This document shows positions 44,499 to 52,755 of a DNA stretch of 64,000 bases, in pieces; the stretch's first letter is position 1, and each line of letters begins with the position of its first letter. The notes beneath the pieces were generated by a model that was not told where the DNA came from, ran no database searches, and was given only the letters and a program-made list of their open reading frames with translations. The stretch covers positions 3,286,001 to 3,350,000 of the forward strand of contig OW818690.1 in the NCBI GenBank assembly GCA_942493315.1. Reading direction: 5' to 3'. The translations under genes were made by a program, and so were the position numbers. The DNA comes from UBA5429 sp942493315 (lineage in GTDB: Bacteria; Bacteroidota; Bacteroidia; Bacteroidales; WCHB1-69).

Positions 44499-44990
44499 AT
44501 GAATGGTGATCCTAAGCTATATGCAATTTTAGAACAGCTACAAATTCCATTTCAGTACATCGAACATCCACCGGCTCCAACTATTGAAATAGCTAAACAA
44601 TACTGGCACGGACATGATGCTCAACATTGCAAAAATCTGTTTTTCAGGAATCACAAAGGGAACAAACATTTCCTTGTTATTCTGAATTGCGATCAGGATA
44701 TGAATATTCATCAGATTGAGAAAATGCTCAAACAGGGAAAGTTAAGTTTTGCATCTGAAGAACGGTTGATGAAATGGTTAGGGGTTAAACCCGGTTCCGT
44801 TACTCCCTTCGGTTTGATCAATGATCGGGAACACCATGTGCATATTTTTTTGGATCAAACGTTGCAAAAGGCTGACTATGTAAGCTTTCATCCCTGTGAA
44901 AATACGGCATCACTGATCATTTCACAAACTGATTTGGTTAAATTTTTAGATTTCACCAAAAATAGTTATGAATGGATTGAACTATATTAA
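44499..44990 (+). CDS. ProXp/YbaK-type aminoacyl-tRNA deacylase
   Basis: The 163-residue free-standing editing domain belongs to the YbaK/ProX family that clears mischarged Ala-tRNA(Pro) or similar. Family text includes YIEHPPAPTIEIAKQYW, CKNLFFRNHKGNKHFLVIL and SFASEERLMKWLGVKPGSVTPFGLINDREHHV, the last being the strongly conserved GxVTPF loop. Best match is the prolyl-tRNA-synthetase-associated (ProXp-ala) subgroup; substrate inferred from this. The S9 peptidase gene converges on it with a 6-bp gap. Confidence 0.9.
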   Translation: MNGDPKLYAILEQLQIPFQYIEHPPAPTIEIAKQYWHGHDAQHCKNLFFRNHKGNKHFLVILNCDQDMNIHQIEKMLKQGKLSFASEERLMKWLGVKPGSVTPFGLINDREHHVHIFLDQTLQKADYVSFHPCENTASLIISQTDLVKFLDFTKNSYEWIELY

Positions 44991-44996
44991 AAGTAC

Positions 44997-47540
44997 TTAT
45001 AGATTCCCTTTTACATCTGGATAGATCTCATTCCACCAGGTGGGATCATTTTGTAAATATTTGGCAAACCAGGCCTGCATCGTTTTAGCCCAACTGATCC
45101 GTTTGTAATAATCTGCAACACCATGATTTTCACCTTCCACTTCAATCAATTCCACCTCTTTTCCTAAAATTCTTAAGGCATTATACATCTGGATACTTTC
45201 GCCAATAGGAACATTATCATCTTTTGTTCCATGCAACAATAAAATGGGTGTATTTATTTTATCCGCTTGAAACAGTGGACTTTGTTTGATAAAAAATTCC
45301 TGATTATTCCAAGGATAAGTATCTGCATTAGCCACAGAACAATACCCAATACCCCAGTTGCCTTCTCCCCAATAGCTGGATAATGCACTGATTCCGGCAT
45401 GACTAATCGCTGCTGCAAAAACATCGGTTTGGGTTTGTAAATACATCGTCATAAATCCACCATAGCTGGCACCAAAGCAACCAATTTTAGAAGAATCAAT
45501 ATATGAGTGTGTTTTGAAAAATTGTTTGGTTCCATCAATAATCTCATCAGCTGTTCGAATACCCCACGCATTCACATGTCTGGCGCTAAACTCCTGTCCA
45601 AAACCTATGGTTCCTGAAGGATTTAGGGTATAAACCACATAACCTAATGCTGCATACATGTGCATGGAATAGCTAAATTCGAGACTTCTAACCGTTGGAG
45701 TTGTTCCTCCATAATAATAAACCAACATCGGATACGTTTTGGTCGAATCAAAATGGGGTGGCAAATAGTATCTTCCGGTTATTGTTGTGCCATCTTTGGA
45801 TATAAAATTCCAATCATGCACTTCTCCTAAAACAACATTTTTCAATTTTTCCTTAGATAAATCATACAAACATTTAACAGCAGGTTTTTTACCTCCATAA
45901 AAATAGAGGCGATCCGCATTACTCACACTTTGTCCATAAAAATTAAAAGCAGAAGCAGAAGAAGCTATTGAGATTGATTTTACGACATCTTCAGGAAGAT
46001 TTATTTTAGTAAATTTTTGATCTACAGGATTATACACATAGATATTATTACAATCCTGATCCACTACTTTCATATAAATTTTTTGATCCGAGCTATTCCA
46101 AACATAGCTTTCAACAGATGGATTAAAGTTTTTGGTTATGGGCGTTACTTTTTTAGTTGTTATATCAAAAATATAAAGTTGCTCATCGTAAGAGTTAGCA
46201 GTTTTCTCCTTTCCAATATTTAAACCAACATTATGAAATGATTCAGGACCACCACTGATAATCAATTGAGCATCGTCAGGTGAAAACTGAGCACCGCCTA
46301 CATAAGGTTCATTTTCGTATAAGGTATCTATTTTAAAAGTTTCTAAATGTAGTCTGTACAGATTGGAAGCGGTAAATGGTCGTTTTGTATAATCTGTTTG
46401 AGAAGTTCCGAATAGAATATATTGACTATCATGACTGATATCAGACAGATAAGTGGTTCTGTATCCAAAAGTTAATGGTTGATAAACCCCTGTTTTAAGA
46501 TCATATTTAGCCAAATGGTAACGGGTTCTGAATTGTCCATAGCGATCGCTATTATCCAGAATCCTGATCATTGAATTTTTCTCTTTTTCAGCTTCTGTTT
46601 TAATAGAATAGATCAAAGTGGTCTCATTGGGAGCCATTGAAAAATTGCCATCGGGAAGATTTGTTTCTATGGTTTTCATTTGAAAATTGGTTGGATCCAT
46701 GGTGATCAATTCGGTACCTTGCAAACCTTTTCTGGAAAAATACAAAAGATTACTTTTGGGCATCCATTCAGCTTCCAACAAATATCCATTATTTTGAAGC
46801 AACACTTTTCCTGTTTCATTATCCATCAATTCAGCATATCTGATAGTTTCGTCATCTTTTCTTTCGGAATAGGTAACTACGCAATATTTTCCATTAGGGG
46901 AAGTGGCCACTGAGCGTATATTTTTGCCATCTTGTAAATTGTAAATAGTAAAAGTGGATTGAGGTTCCAAAGTAAAATTGATACAATCAATTGTTTTTTC
47001 TGATTTAATAGATATCTTCAATTGATTATCTTTTTTATTAGAATCCGGAAGAGACAAATATTTGATCACCAATTCGTAGGTCATAGGTTCAAAAGATTGT
47101 TCAAATGTTATCGCTTTAGGCAATGAATCAACACTTAGTTTATCTTTCTTTTTTTCTCCGTTAATGTAAACGACAAACATACCTGAACCTTTCACTTCCA
47201 TAGTAACTTTTTGAAATTTGGAAACAGAAACGAAGGTTTTCAGGAAGTGAACGGCATGTTTTTGGTTATTTGAAGAGATCAGAAATATGCCATTGGTATC
47301 AGAAGAAATGGTTTGTGCATTTTCAAAATACTTATTAGAAATGGGGAACTGTTTCAACAGAGAATTTTCGTCAAAGTGATCCCCTTTCACATCAACGGTA
47401 TCGGAGATAATTGGTTTTTGGCATAGAATGGGTCCTGAATACAACAGTTTAGACACTCCATTCTGAGCAGATCCCAAAAGGAGTAAACTATTGATTACAA
47501 TGAATAAAAACCCAATTTTAATATTTGTACTATTTTTCAT
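44997..47540 (-). CDS. Exported S9 family serine peptidase (prolyl oligopeptidase/DPP-like)
   Basis: The 847-residue protein has a signal peptide (IGFLFIVINSLLLLGSAQ), a long beta-propeller region (about 190-610) and a C-terminal alpha/beta hydrolase domain. The Ser is in GCFGASYGGFMTMY near 692, the Asp in LLHGTKDDNVPIG near 772 and the His in GENHGVADYYKR near 803. This is the S9 catalytic order. Preference for post-proline dipeptides is typical but not assigned. Likely periplasmic peptide degradation, as for the M3 and S46 enzymes in this window. Confidence 0.92.
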   Translation of the reverse strand: MKNSTNIKIGFLFIVINSLLLLGSAQNGVSKLLYSGPILCQKPIISDTVDVKGDHFDENSLLKQFPISNKYFENAQTISSDTNGIFLISSNNQKHAVHFLKTFVSVSKFQKVTMEVKGSGMFVVYINGEKKKDKLSVDSLPKAITFEQSFEPMTYELVIKYLSLPDSNKKDNQLKISIKSEKTIDCINFTLEPQSTFTIYNLQDGKNIRSVATSPNGKYCVVTYSERKDDETIRYAELMDNETGKVLLQNNGYLLEAEWMPKSNLLYFSRKGLQGTELITMDPTNFQMKTIETNLPDGNFSMAPNETTLIYSIKTEAEKEKNSMIRILDNSDRYGQFRTRYHLAKYDLKTGVYQPLTFGYRTTYLSDISHDSQYILFGTSQTDYTKRPFTASNLYRLHLETFKIDTLYENEPYVGGAQFSPDDAQLIISGGPESFHNVGLNIGKEKTANSYDEQLYIFDITTKKVTPITKNFNPSVESYVWNSSDQKIYMKVVDQDCNNIYVYNPVDQKFTKINLPEDVVKSISIASSASAFNFYGQSVSNADRLYFYGGKKPAVKCLYDLSKEKLKNVVLGEVHDWNFISKDGTTITGRYYLPPHFDSTKTYPMLVYYYGGTTPTVRSLEFSYSMHMYAALGYVVYTLNPSGTIGFGQEFSARHVNAWGIRTADEIIDGTKQFFKTHSYIDSSKIGCFGASYGGFMTMYLQTQTDVFAAAISHAGISALSSYWGEGNWGIGYCSVANADTYPWNNQEFFIKQSPLFQADKINTPILLLHGTKDDNVPIGESIQMYNALRILGKEVELIEVEGENHGVADYYKRISWAKTMQAWFAKYLQNDPTWWNEIYPDVKGNL

Positions 47541-47561
47541 AATTTAAAATTTTTCACCATT

Positions 47562-47569
47562 CAAAAATA
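47562..47569 (-). promoter_or_regulatory. Promoter of S9 peptidase gene (-7 box TATTTTTG, minus strand)
   Basis: TATTTTTG on the minus strand, 21 bp upstream of the ATG. Confidence 0.55.
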
Positions 47570-47654
47570 TAATAAAAAAGTGGAAGTTTCACTATACAAA
47601 AACCCACTCATTCATGAACTGTTAATTAGTATAAGAGTACCATTAATTGTTACA

Positions 47655-47762
47655 GAATGCTCGAATGCTCAATGTGCTCGAATGCTCGAATGCTCGTTGT
47701 GCTCGAATGCTCATGTGCTCGAATGCTCGAATGCTCGAATGCTCGAATGCTCATGTGCTCAA
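47655..47762. repeat. VNTR of AATGCTCG-type units, locus 3 (inverted)
   Basis: About 108 bp of GAATGCTC/GTGCTC units, the reverse complement of the unit at 26300 and 34454. Small ORFs across it are repeat translations. Confidence 0.92.
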
Positions 47763-47799
47763 TTTTTCATTTGTCAGCGTAATGCAGTCTTTAAAAAAA

Positions 47800-47925
47800 C
47801 TCCGTAGGAGCGACATCTTTGTAGGTTGCAAAATACGATCAAACGATCTCGCTCCAGCGGAGCGTTATATTGGTAGAAAAACAACCTCCGACCAAACCCT
47901 CCTGCTCCGGAGGACGGTTACATCC
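47800..47925. repeat. REP-like hairpin cluster
   Basis: CTCCGTAGGAG, CGCTCCAGCGGAGCG and CTGCTCCGGAGGACG hairpins occur within 125 bp, with the CATCTTTGTAG block also seen in the 54-bp arrays. No gene. Confidence 0.75.
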
Positions 47926-47934
47926 CATTAATTG

Positions 47935-48043
47935 ATTATTCCGGGAAAGTGTGGAAACTGTTCCGGTTGAAAAACCACTTTTTAGTAACAGTTTAACAAT
48001 AAATAAAATACAAAATACTTTTCCAACACTTTCTCGGAATAAT
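47935..48043. mobile_element. MITE-like element with imperfect 25-bp terminal inverted repeats
   Basis: ATTATTCCGGGAAAGTGTGG at the left end matches the reverse complement of the right end (48019-48043), with one mismatch and one extra base. The 109-bp interior has no ORF. No target duplication could be fixed, so it could also be a simple large hairpin. Confidence 0.45.
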
Positions 48044-48218
48044 GAATTGAACCCTTATCTCGCAGAGAACGCAGGGACCGCGGAGAGTTTTCGTGGTGTT
48101 CTCTGTGATATTTTTCTTGGTGATCTTGGTGGTAAAATAAAATTAAAAAAGTTGTATATTTGTCGCATGTATAGAAAACTAAAAAACCTGTCCTAACTAA
48201 GGGGGACACTATATTCAT

Positions 48219-48380
48219 TTCTATAGACATATAATCCCTCTGGGATTAAGCTTTTTAATACATTTTTCATTTCTATTTAACTCCATTTGGGGTTGATTGA
48301 TTACAAATATAACGCTACGCTGTAGCGAGCTAATCCATCGGATATTCATTTACTACCAATATAACGCTCCTCTGGAGCGG
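48219..48380. repeat. Second REP-like hairpin cluster
   Basis: TCTATAGACATATAATCC (compare CTATAGACATACAATTCC at 25066 and 25788) leads into an AATCCC-TCT-GGGATT hairpin. It is followed by AACTCC-ATTT-GGGGTT, CGCTAC-GCT-GTAGCG and CGCTCC-TCT-GGAGCG. The remaining bases to 48503 hold ATTACTTATTACTT simple repeats. Confidence 0.75.
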
Positions 48381-48503
48381 GATCTACAGACCACGGACTA
48401 ATGAATAATAAATAATGAATAATGAAAAATCTGATAACTGATAACTGTTACTTATTACTTATTACTTATTACTTATTACTTGTTACTTATTACTTGTTAC
48501 CTT

Positions 48504-49409
48504 TTACCTAATTGCTTCATTAATCTTTTTGGTTAATTTGATGGCGCCTTGGTCATTTAGGTGATCGGCATCTATGAAATCTTTGGATGTAAAGGTTGTA
48601 TCGCTGAAGTAATCCAGAAATGTTGTGGTTGGGTATAGTTGCATTAGGGAATCAATTTTGAGGTATGTGGTTTGCAATTGTTTTGGCGCGACCAAATTCC
48701 TGTAAGCTTTGAAGGCAGGAGGGAAAACCAATATGACCCTGATCCCATTTTTTTGAGCTAATTGTAAGATTTGTGTTACTTCATTCGCGTTTTTGGAGTA
48801 GAAATTCCAGTCCTGAGCAGTGTGTCTTTGTGCTGAAGTGATGGCCGTTTCTTCAAGATTTGCTGCATATTGAGCTAAACAATTAAACCCCCACCCTTTT
48901 GGAGTAACGCCCACCTCTGTTTTATGTTTTATATAATAATCTTTGACACGTTTTAAATTCATGTCGGGAGAAATACTCAATAGTTCAAAATAGTCTTTTA
49001 TGGATTGAGCGGCATCAACGTGGTAGTAAATCTGGTAATTTTTCATTCTCCATGCTTCGGAGCTGGATTGAAGATCCCAGAAAAAGGTAAAATAGGATAT
49101 GGGATACACTAAGACTTTAACATTTTTAAGTTTAGGGAGAAATTTTTGGAATAATTTCAGGTCAAATTCGGGAGTTTGAGCAATATGAGCCAAATTAAAA
49201 GTATGAGCTTGCATATAATCTGGATTGAACCCATGATAAAAGTGGGAACTCCCTAAAGCTAACACTTCAATTTCCGAACCATGCCGGTTGATATATCTTA
49301 TTTTGGAATTATAATCATTTGGGATATGGCGAACACTCCATTCCAGCGCACAAAACAGAACTATTAGTGGTAGAAGAAAAAGAACTGTTTTAAGGATAAA
49401 TCTTTTCAT
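48504..49409 (-). CDS. Membrane-anchored SGNH/GDSL-like protein
   Basis: The 301-residue protein has one N-terminal hydrophobic anchor (about 7-24). The fold resembles SGNH hydrolases: block I LALGSSHFYHGFNP (GSSH in place of GDS) near residue 51, and the C-terminal DADHLNDQGAIKL carrying the Asp-x-x-His pair near 283. Proteins of this shape (DUF1574/AlgX-like) often modify polysaccharides, for example by O-acyl transfer. It is the last gene of a run with PBP1A and a GT2 (35-bp gap), which supports a cell-envelope role. Substrate unknown. Confidence 0.68.
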   Translation of the reverse strand: MKRFILKTVLFLLPLIVLFCALEWSVRHIPNDYNSKIRYINRHGSEIEVLALGSSHFYHGFNPDYMQAHTFNLAHIAQTPEFDLKLFQKFLPKLKNVKVLVYPISYFTFFWDLQSSSEAWRMKNYQIYYHVDAAQSIKDYFELLSISPDMNLKRVKDYYIKHKTEVGVTPKGWGFNCLAQYAANLEETAITSAQRHTAQDWNFYSKNANEVTQILQLAQKNGIRVILVFPPAFKAYRNLVAPKQLQTTYLKIDSLMQLYPTTTFLDYFSDTTFTSKDFIDADHLNDQGAIKLTKKINEAIR

Positions 49410-49444
49410 GGAATAAAGTTCTAAAATTCAGAAAGTGGATATCA

Positions 49445-50188
49445 TTATTTTAGATATTTTCTAGAAAAAAACTTATATTTCACAATACAATAGATTGCTC
49501 TAAATCCATCTTTCCAGCCAATTTTCTTTCCCTCTTCATAAGTTCTTCCATAATACGAAATGCCAACTTCGTAAATCCTGATCCCATTAAAACGGGAAAT
49601 TTTTTGAGTCACTTCGGGTTCAAATCCAAATCTATTTTCTTTGAAATGGATAGATTTAATGATATCAGCTCTAAAGAGTTTATAACAGGTTTCCATATCT
49701 GAAAGGTTCAAATTGGTAAACATATTAGAGAGTCTTGTCAAAAAGCGGTTTCCGATAGAGTGCCAAAAGAAAAGGATTCTATGGGGATTTCCACCGGCGA
49801 AACGGGAACCATAAACCACATCGGCAAAACCATCAACCACAGGTTTAAGAAGTAGATTATATTCTTCCGGATCATACTCCAGATCAGCATCCTGTACGAT
49901 AATGTAATCCCCGGTTGCTTCTAAAAAACCACGATGTAATGCTGCCCCTTTTCCCATATTTTTTACTTGTTCAAAGTATTGAATATCAGTGCTTTGATTT
50001 TTAAGAAGCTCTTTATTTTTTTCAATATAGTTTAAAATAGCTATTTTAGAATTATCCTTTGAACAATCATTCACTAACAAGATCTCTTTGCTCCAGTTTT
50101 GGATCAGTGAAACGTTTAAGACTTTATCTAAAATAAGATGGATTGTTTTTTCTTCGTTATAGACAGGGATAACTATCGATAGTTTCAT
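49445..50188 (-). CDS. Family 2 glycosyltransferase (dolichyl-phosphate mannosyltransferase-like)
   Basis: The 247-residue GT-A enzyme starts at LSIVIPVYNEEKTI, with nucleotide-sugar-binding Asp in LLVNDCSKDNS, the DxD-type motif in YIIVQDADLEYDPEEY, and GSRFAGG. No transmembrane tail is present. This is the DPM1-like/GT2 group that transfers sugars to polyprenyl phosphate. It lies 21 bp after the PBP1A stop in the same direction. Confidence 0.9.
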   Translation of the reverse strand: MKLSIVIPVYNEEKTIHLILDKVLNVSLIQNWSKEILLVNDCSKDNSKIAILNYIEKNKELLKNQSTDIQYFEQVKNMGKGAALHRGFLEATGDYIIVQDADLEYDPEEYNLLLKPVVDGFADVVYGSRFAGGNPHRILFFWHSIGNRFLTRLSNMFTNLNLSDMETCYKLFRADIIKSIHFKENRFGFEPEVTQKISRFNGIRIYEVGISYYGRTYEEGKKIGWKDGFRAIYCIVKYKFFSRKYLK

Positions 50189-50209
50189 AAAGTAAAAGGA
50201 TTAAATTGA

Positions 50210-52504
50210 TTAGTCAAAGACAGGTTTTTTGCGTTCTCTTTTTTGTTCATTGCACCCGCTTGGATCACCTACATAAGAGGCAGGAATTGTAAAATCAAAG
50301 CCGGGATATTTTACAGGATTGGCGATCACTCTGGCATAAGGAAGTTCCCTATCAGCATAACATTTTTGCATAAAAAGAGCAAATACAGGCATCGCTGTTC
50401 TGGCACCTTGTCCCAAAGCAGTAGATCTAAAGTGAGCAGCTCTATCTTCGCATCCCACCCAAACGCCGCAGGTGATCATAGGAGTATAACCCACAAACCA
50501 GCCATCAGATTGGTTATCTGTTGTACCGGTTTTACCACCCATAGGGAAGTTAATTTTATATTGACCTCCTAAGCGTGCTCCGGTACCGTGTTGCACAACA
50601 CCTTGCATGAGTCGCACTGTTTTAAAGGCAGTGATTTGATCTAAAGCTTCATTCGTTTTAGGAATATAGGTATAGATCACGTTTCCATTATTATCACAAA
50701 TCTTGGTAATAAAGGAAGGTTCCACAAAAACGCCTTGATTAGGGAAACAATTGATAGCACCAACCTGCTCATATAATGAGAGTTCACAGGCACCCAATGC
50801 AATTGAAGGCACTGCAGGAATTTCAGAAGTGATTCCCATTGAACGAACCTGCTGAATGACTGCCTGAGGTCCAAATTGTTTCATTAAGTATGCAGAAATA
50901 TAGTTAATAGAGTTTGCTAATGCCTCACTTAAAGAGATCATTTGTCCCTCTTTATAATCTCCGGAGTTTCTAGGTGTCCAGGTGTTTCCTTCGGGCAGTT
51001 TAAAAGTAACCGGCACATTGGGAACCATGGTACAAGGGGAATATTCACCGGATTGCATAGCAACCGCATAAACATAAGGTTTAAAAGTGGAGCCCACCTG
51101 ACGTTTAGATAGTTTCACATGATCATATTGGAAATACCTATAATCAACACCGCCAACATACGCTTTCACAAAACCGGTTTGAACATCCATAGCCATCATA
51201 CCGCACTGCAAAAATGATTTCACGTATCTTATGGAATCCATTGGGGTCATCAATGTGTCAACCATTCCTCTATCCCAGGTAAGAATTTTCATTTGCACTT
51301 TGATATTGAAAACTCTTCTGATTTCTGCATCAGAAGCACCTGCATCTTTCATCAGTTCGTAGCGTTCTGATTTTTTCATAGCAGAAACTAGTATTCTTTC
51401 AGTTTCTTCAGCAGATAAATTATAAAAAGGAGGATTAGAGGTTCCTTTTATATGTTGGAAAAACATCGGTTGGAGATAGTTGCAAATATGTTCACGAACG
51501 GCCTCTTCGGCATATTTTTGCATTCTGGAATCGATAGTCGTATAGATTTTTAGACCATCTTTATAGATATCGTATAAGGAACCGTCCGGCTTTGGATTAT
51601 TTTTACACCACTCGGCCAAATATTGTCTGAGATACTCTCTAAAGTAAGTTGCACTACCGGTAGCATGGTGTTGCATTTTATATTTTGAGATATCGATTGG
51701 GATTTTTTGAATGGAATCACATTGATTTTTAGTTAGATAGTCATATTTTTGCAATTGTGCCAAAACGGTATTTCTACGATTAAGGGATGCATTTGGATTT
51801 TTACGAGGACTATATTGGGTAGGCGCTTTCAACATACCAACCAAAAGTGCTGCTTCCTGAGAAGATAGTTCGGAAGGTAATTTTCCAAAAAAAGTGGCAG
51901 CTGCAGATTTTATTCCCATAGAGTTACTACCAAAATCGACTGTATTAAAATACATGGCGATAATTTCGTTTTTAGAATATTCTCTTTCCAATTTGGATGC
52001 GATCACCCATTCTTTTAATTTAGTCAACACTTTTTTAAAACTGCTGGCATCAGGATCACGGGGAAACAGGTTTTTTGCTAATTGTTGTGTGATGGTACTA
52101 CCTCCTCCTTGTCTGATTCCAGTAGCAACTCCAAATAATACTCTTCCCAAAGCACGGGCATCCACTCCGGAGTGTTTGTAGTATCTGGCATCTTCTGTAG
52201 CAATCAGTGCATTCACTAAGTTGGGACTCAATTCTTCAAATTTACAGGGAGATCTATTTTCGAGGTAATATTTACCCAAGAGCTCACCATCCGCAGAATA
52301 CACTTCGGTAGCCAAATTGGTTTGTGGATTTTCAAGATCATTAAAAGAAGGCATAAAGCCTAACCATCCTAATGATATCATTGTGAATAATATAACTACT
52401 AAAGCAACTCCGCTTAAATAGGTAATCCAAAATCTTTTAATCCATTTGGAACGTGATACCGGCTTTTTAGGAGTGCTCTTTTTTTGGGAAGGTTGATTAT
52501 ACAT
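50210..52504 (-). CDS. Bifunctional penicillin-binding protein 1A
   Basis: The 764-residue class A PBP polymerises and cross-links peptidoglycan. A cytoplasmic Lys-rich N-terminus is followed by one membrane helix (about 27-49). The GT51 domain (about 70-250) has catalytic Glu in TEDARYYKHSGVD near 104 and GGGSTITQQLAKNLFPR. The transpeptidase domain (about 430-720) has the nucleophile in STFKPYVY near 471, SxN in ANSINYIS and KTGTTDNQSDGW near 657. Length matches Bacteroidota PBP1A. It leads the envelope gene run down to 48504 and shares a short divergent promoter region with tRNA-Leu. Confidence 0.95.
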   Translation of the reverse strand: MYNQPSQKKSTPKKPVSRSKWIKRFWITYLSGVALVVILFTMISLGWLGFMPSFNDLENPQTNLATEVYSADGELLGKYYLENRSPCKFEELSPNLVNALIATEDARYYKHSGVDARALGRVLFGVATGIRQGGGSTITQQLAKNLFPRDPDASSFKKVLTKLKEWVIASKLEREYSKNEIIAMYFNTVDFGSNSMGIKSAAATFFGKLPSELSSQEAALLVGMLKAPTQYSPRKNPNASLNRRNTVLAQLQKYDYLTKNQCDSIQKIPIDISKYKMQHHATGSATYFREYLRQYLAEWCKNNPKPDGSLYDIYKDGLKIYTTIDSRMQKYAEEAVREHICNYLQPMFFQHIKGTSNPPFYNLSAEETERILVSAMKKSERYELMKDAGASDAEIRRVFNIKVQMKILTWDRGMVDTLMTPMDSIRYVKSFLQCGMMAMDVQTGFVKAYVGGVDYRYFQYDHVKLSKRQVGSTFKPYVYAVAMQSGEYSPCTMVPNVPVTFKLPEGNTWTPRNSGDYKEGQMISLSEALANSINYISAYLMKQFGPQAVIQQVRSMGITSEIPAVPSIALGACELSLYEQVGAINCFPNQGVFVEPSFITKICDNNGNVIYTYIPKTNEALDQITAFKTVRLMQGVVQHGTGARLGGQYKINFPMGGKTGTTDNQSDGWFVGYTPMITCGVWVGCEDRAAHFRSTALGQGARTAMPVFALFMQKCYADRELPYARVIANPVKYPGFDFTIPASYVGDPSGCNEQKRERKKPVFD

Positions 52505-52536
52505 TTTTGAAATACAATTTATTTAGTAACCAAGTG

Positions 52537-52544
52537 CAAAACTA
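52537..52544 (-). promoter_or_regulatory. Promoter of PBP1A operon (-7 box TAGTTTTG, minus strand)
   Basis: TAGTTTTG followed by CAC on the minus strand, 32 bp upstream of the PBP1A ATG. Confidence 0.58.
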
Positions 52545-52557
52545 CAATATTTTTTTG

Positions 52558-52565
52558 TATTTTTG
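52558..52565 (+). promoter_or_regulatory. Promoter of tRNA-Leu (-7 box TATTTTTG)
   Basis: TATTTTTG followed by CACC, 58 bp upstream of the tRNA and 13 bp from the divergent PBP1A box, so the two polymerase sites overlap. Confidence 0.58.
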
Positions 52566-52623
52566 CACCCCCGAACGTTGGAATAAGTATCTTTATTTGA
52601 TTATTTATTTTCAACCCTTTTAA

Positions 52624-52707
52624 GCCCAGGTGGTGGAATTGGTAGACACGCTACTTTGAGGGGGTAGTGGGAGAACTCCTGTGCAAGTTCGAATCTTGTC
52701 CTGGGCA
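52624..52707 (+). tRNA. tRNA-Leu (anticodon GAG)
   Basis: The acceptor stem GCCCAGG pairs with CCTGGGC at 52700-52706. The D-arm carries AATTGGTAGAC. The anticodon stem CTACT/GGTAG closes the loop TTGAGGG with anticodon GAG. There is a long class II variable arm (GGGAGAACTCC), and the T-arm has GTTCGAATC. The discriminator is A and CCA is not encoded. It decodes CTC/CTT. Confidence 0.96.
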
Positions 52708-52720
52708 CAAAACAAATAAA

Positions 52721-52748
52721 AAAGGCACTTCTAAAAGTGCCTTTTTTT
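52721..52748. terminator. Bidirectional terminator between tRNA-Leu and the choice-of-anchor-L gene
   Basis: AAAGGCACTT (52721-52730) pairs with AAGTGCCTTT (52735-52744) around a CTAA loop, with a T run after and an A run before. It can end both the tRNA transcript and the convergent gene. Confidence 0.92.
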
Positions 52749-52755
52749 ATTTTGG

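Noticed and set aside
47580..48230. Short ORFs in the 47.6-48.2 kb gap
   Set aside because: They cover VNTR, MITE-like and REP sequence, with no signal, RBS or family features.
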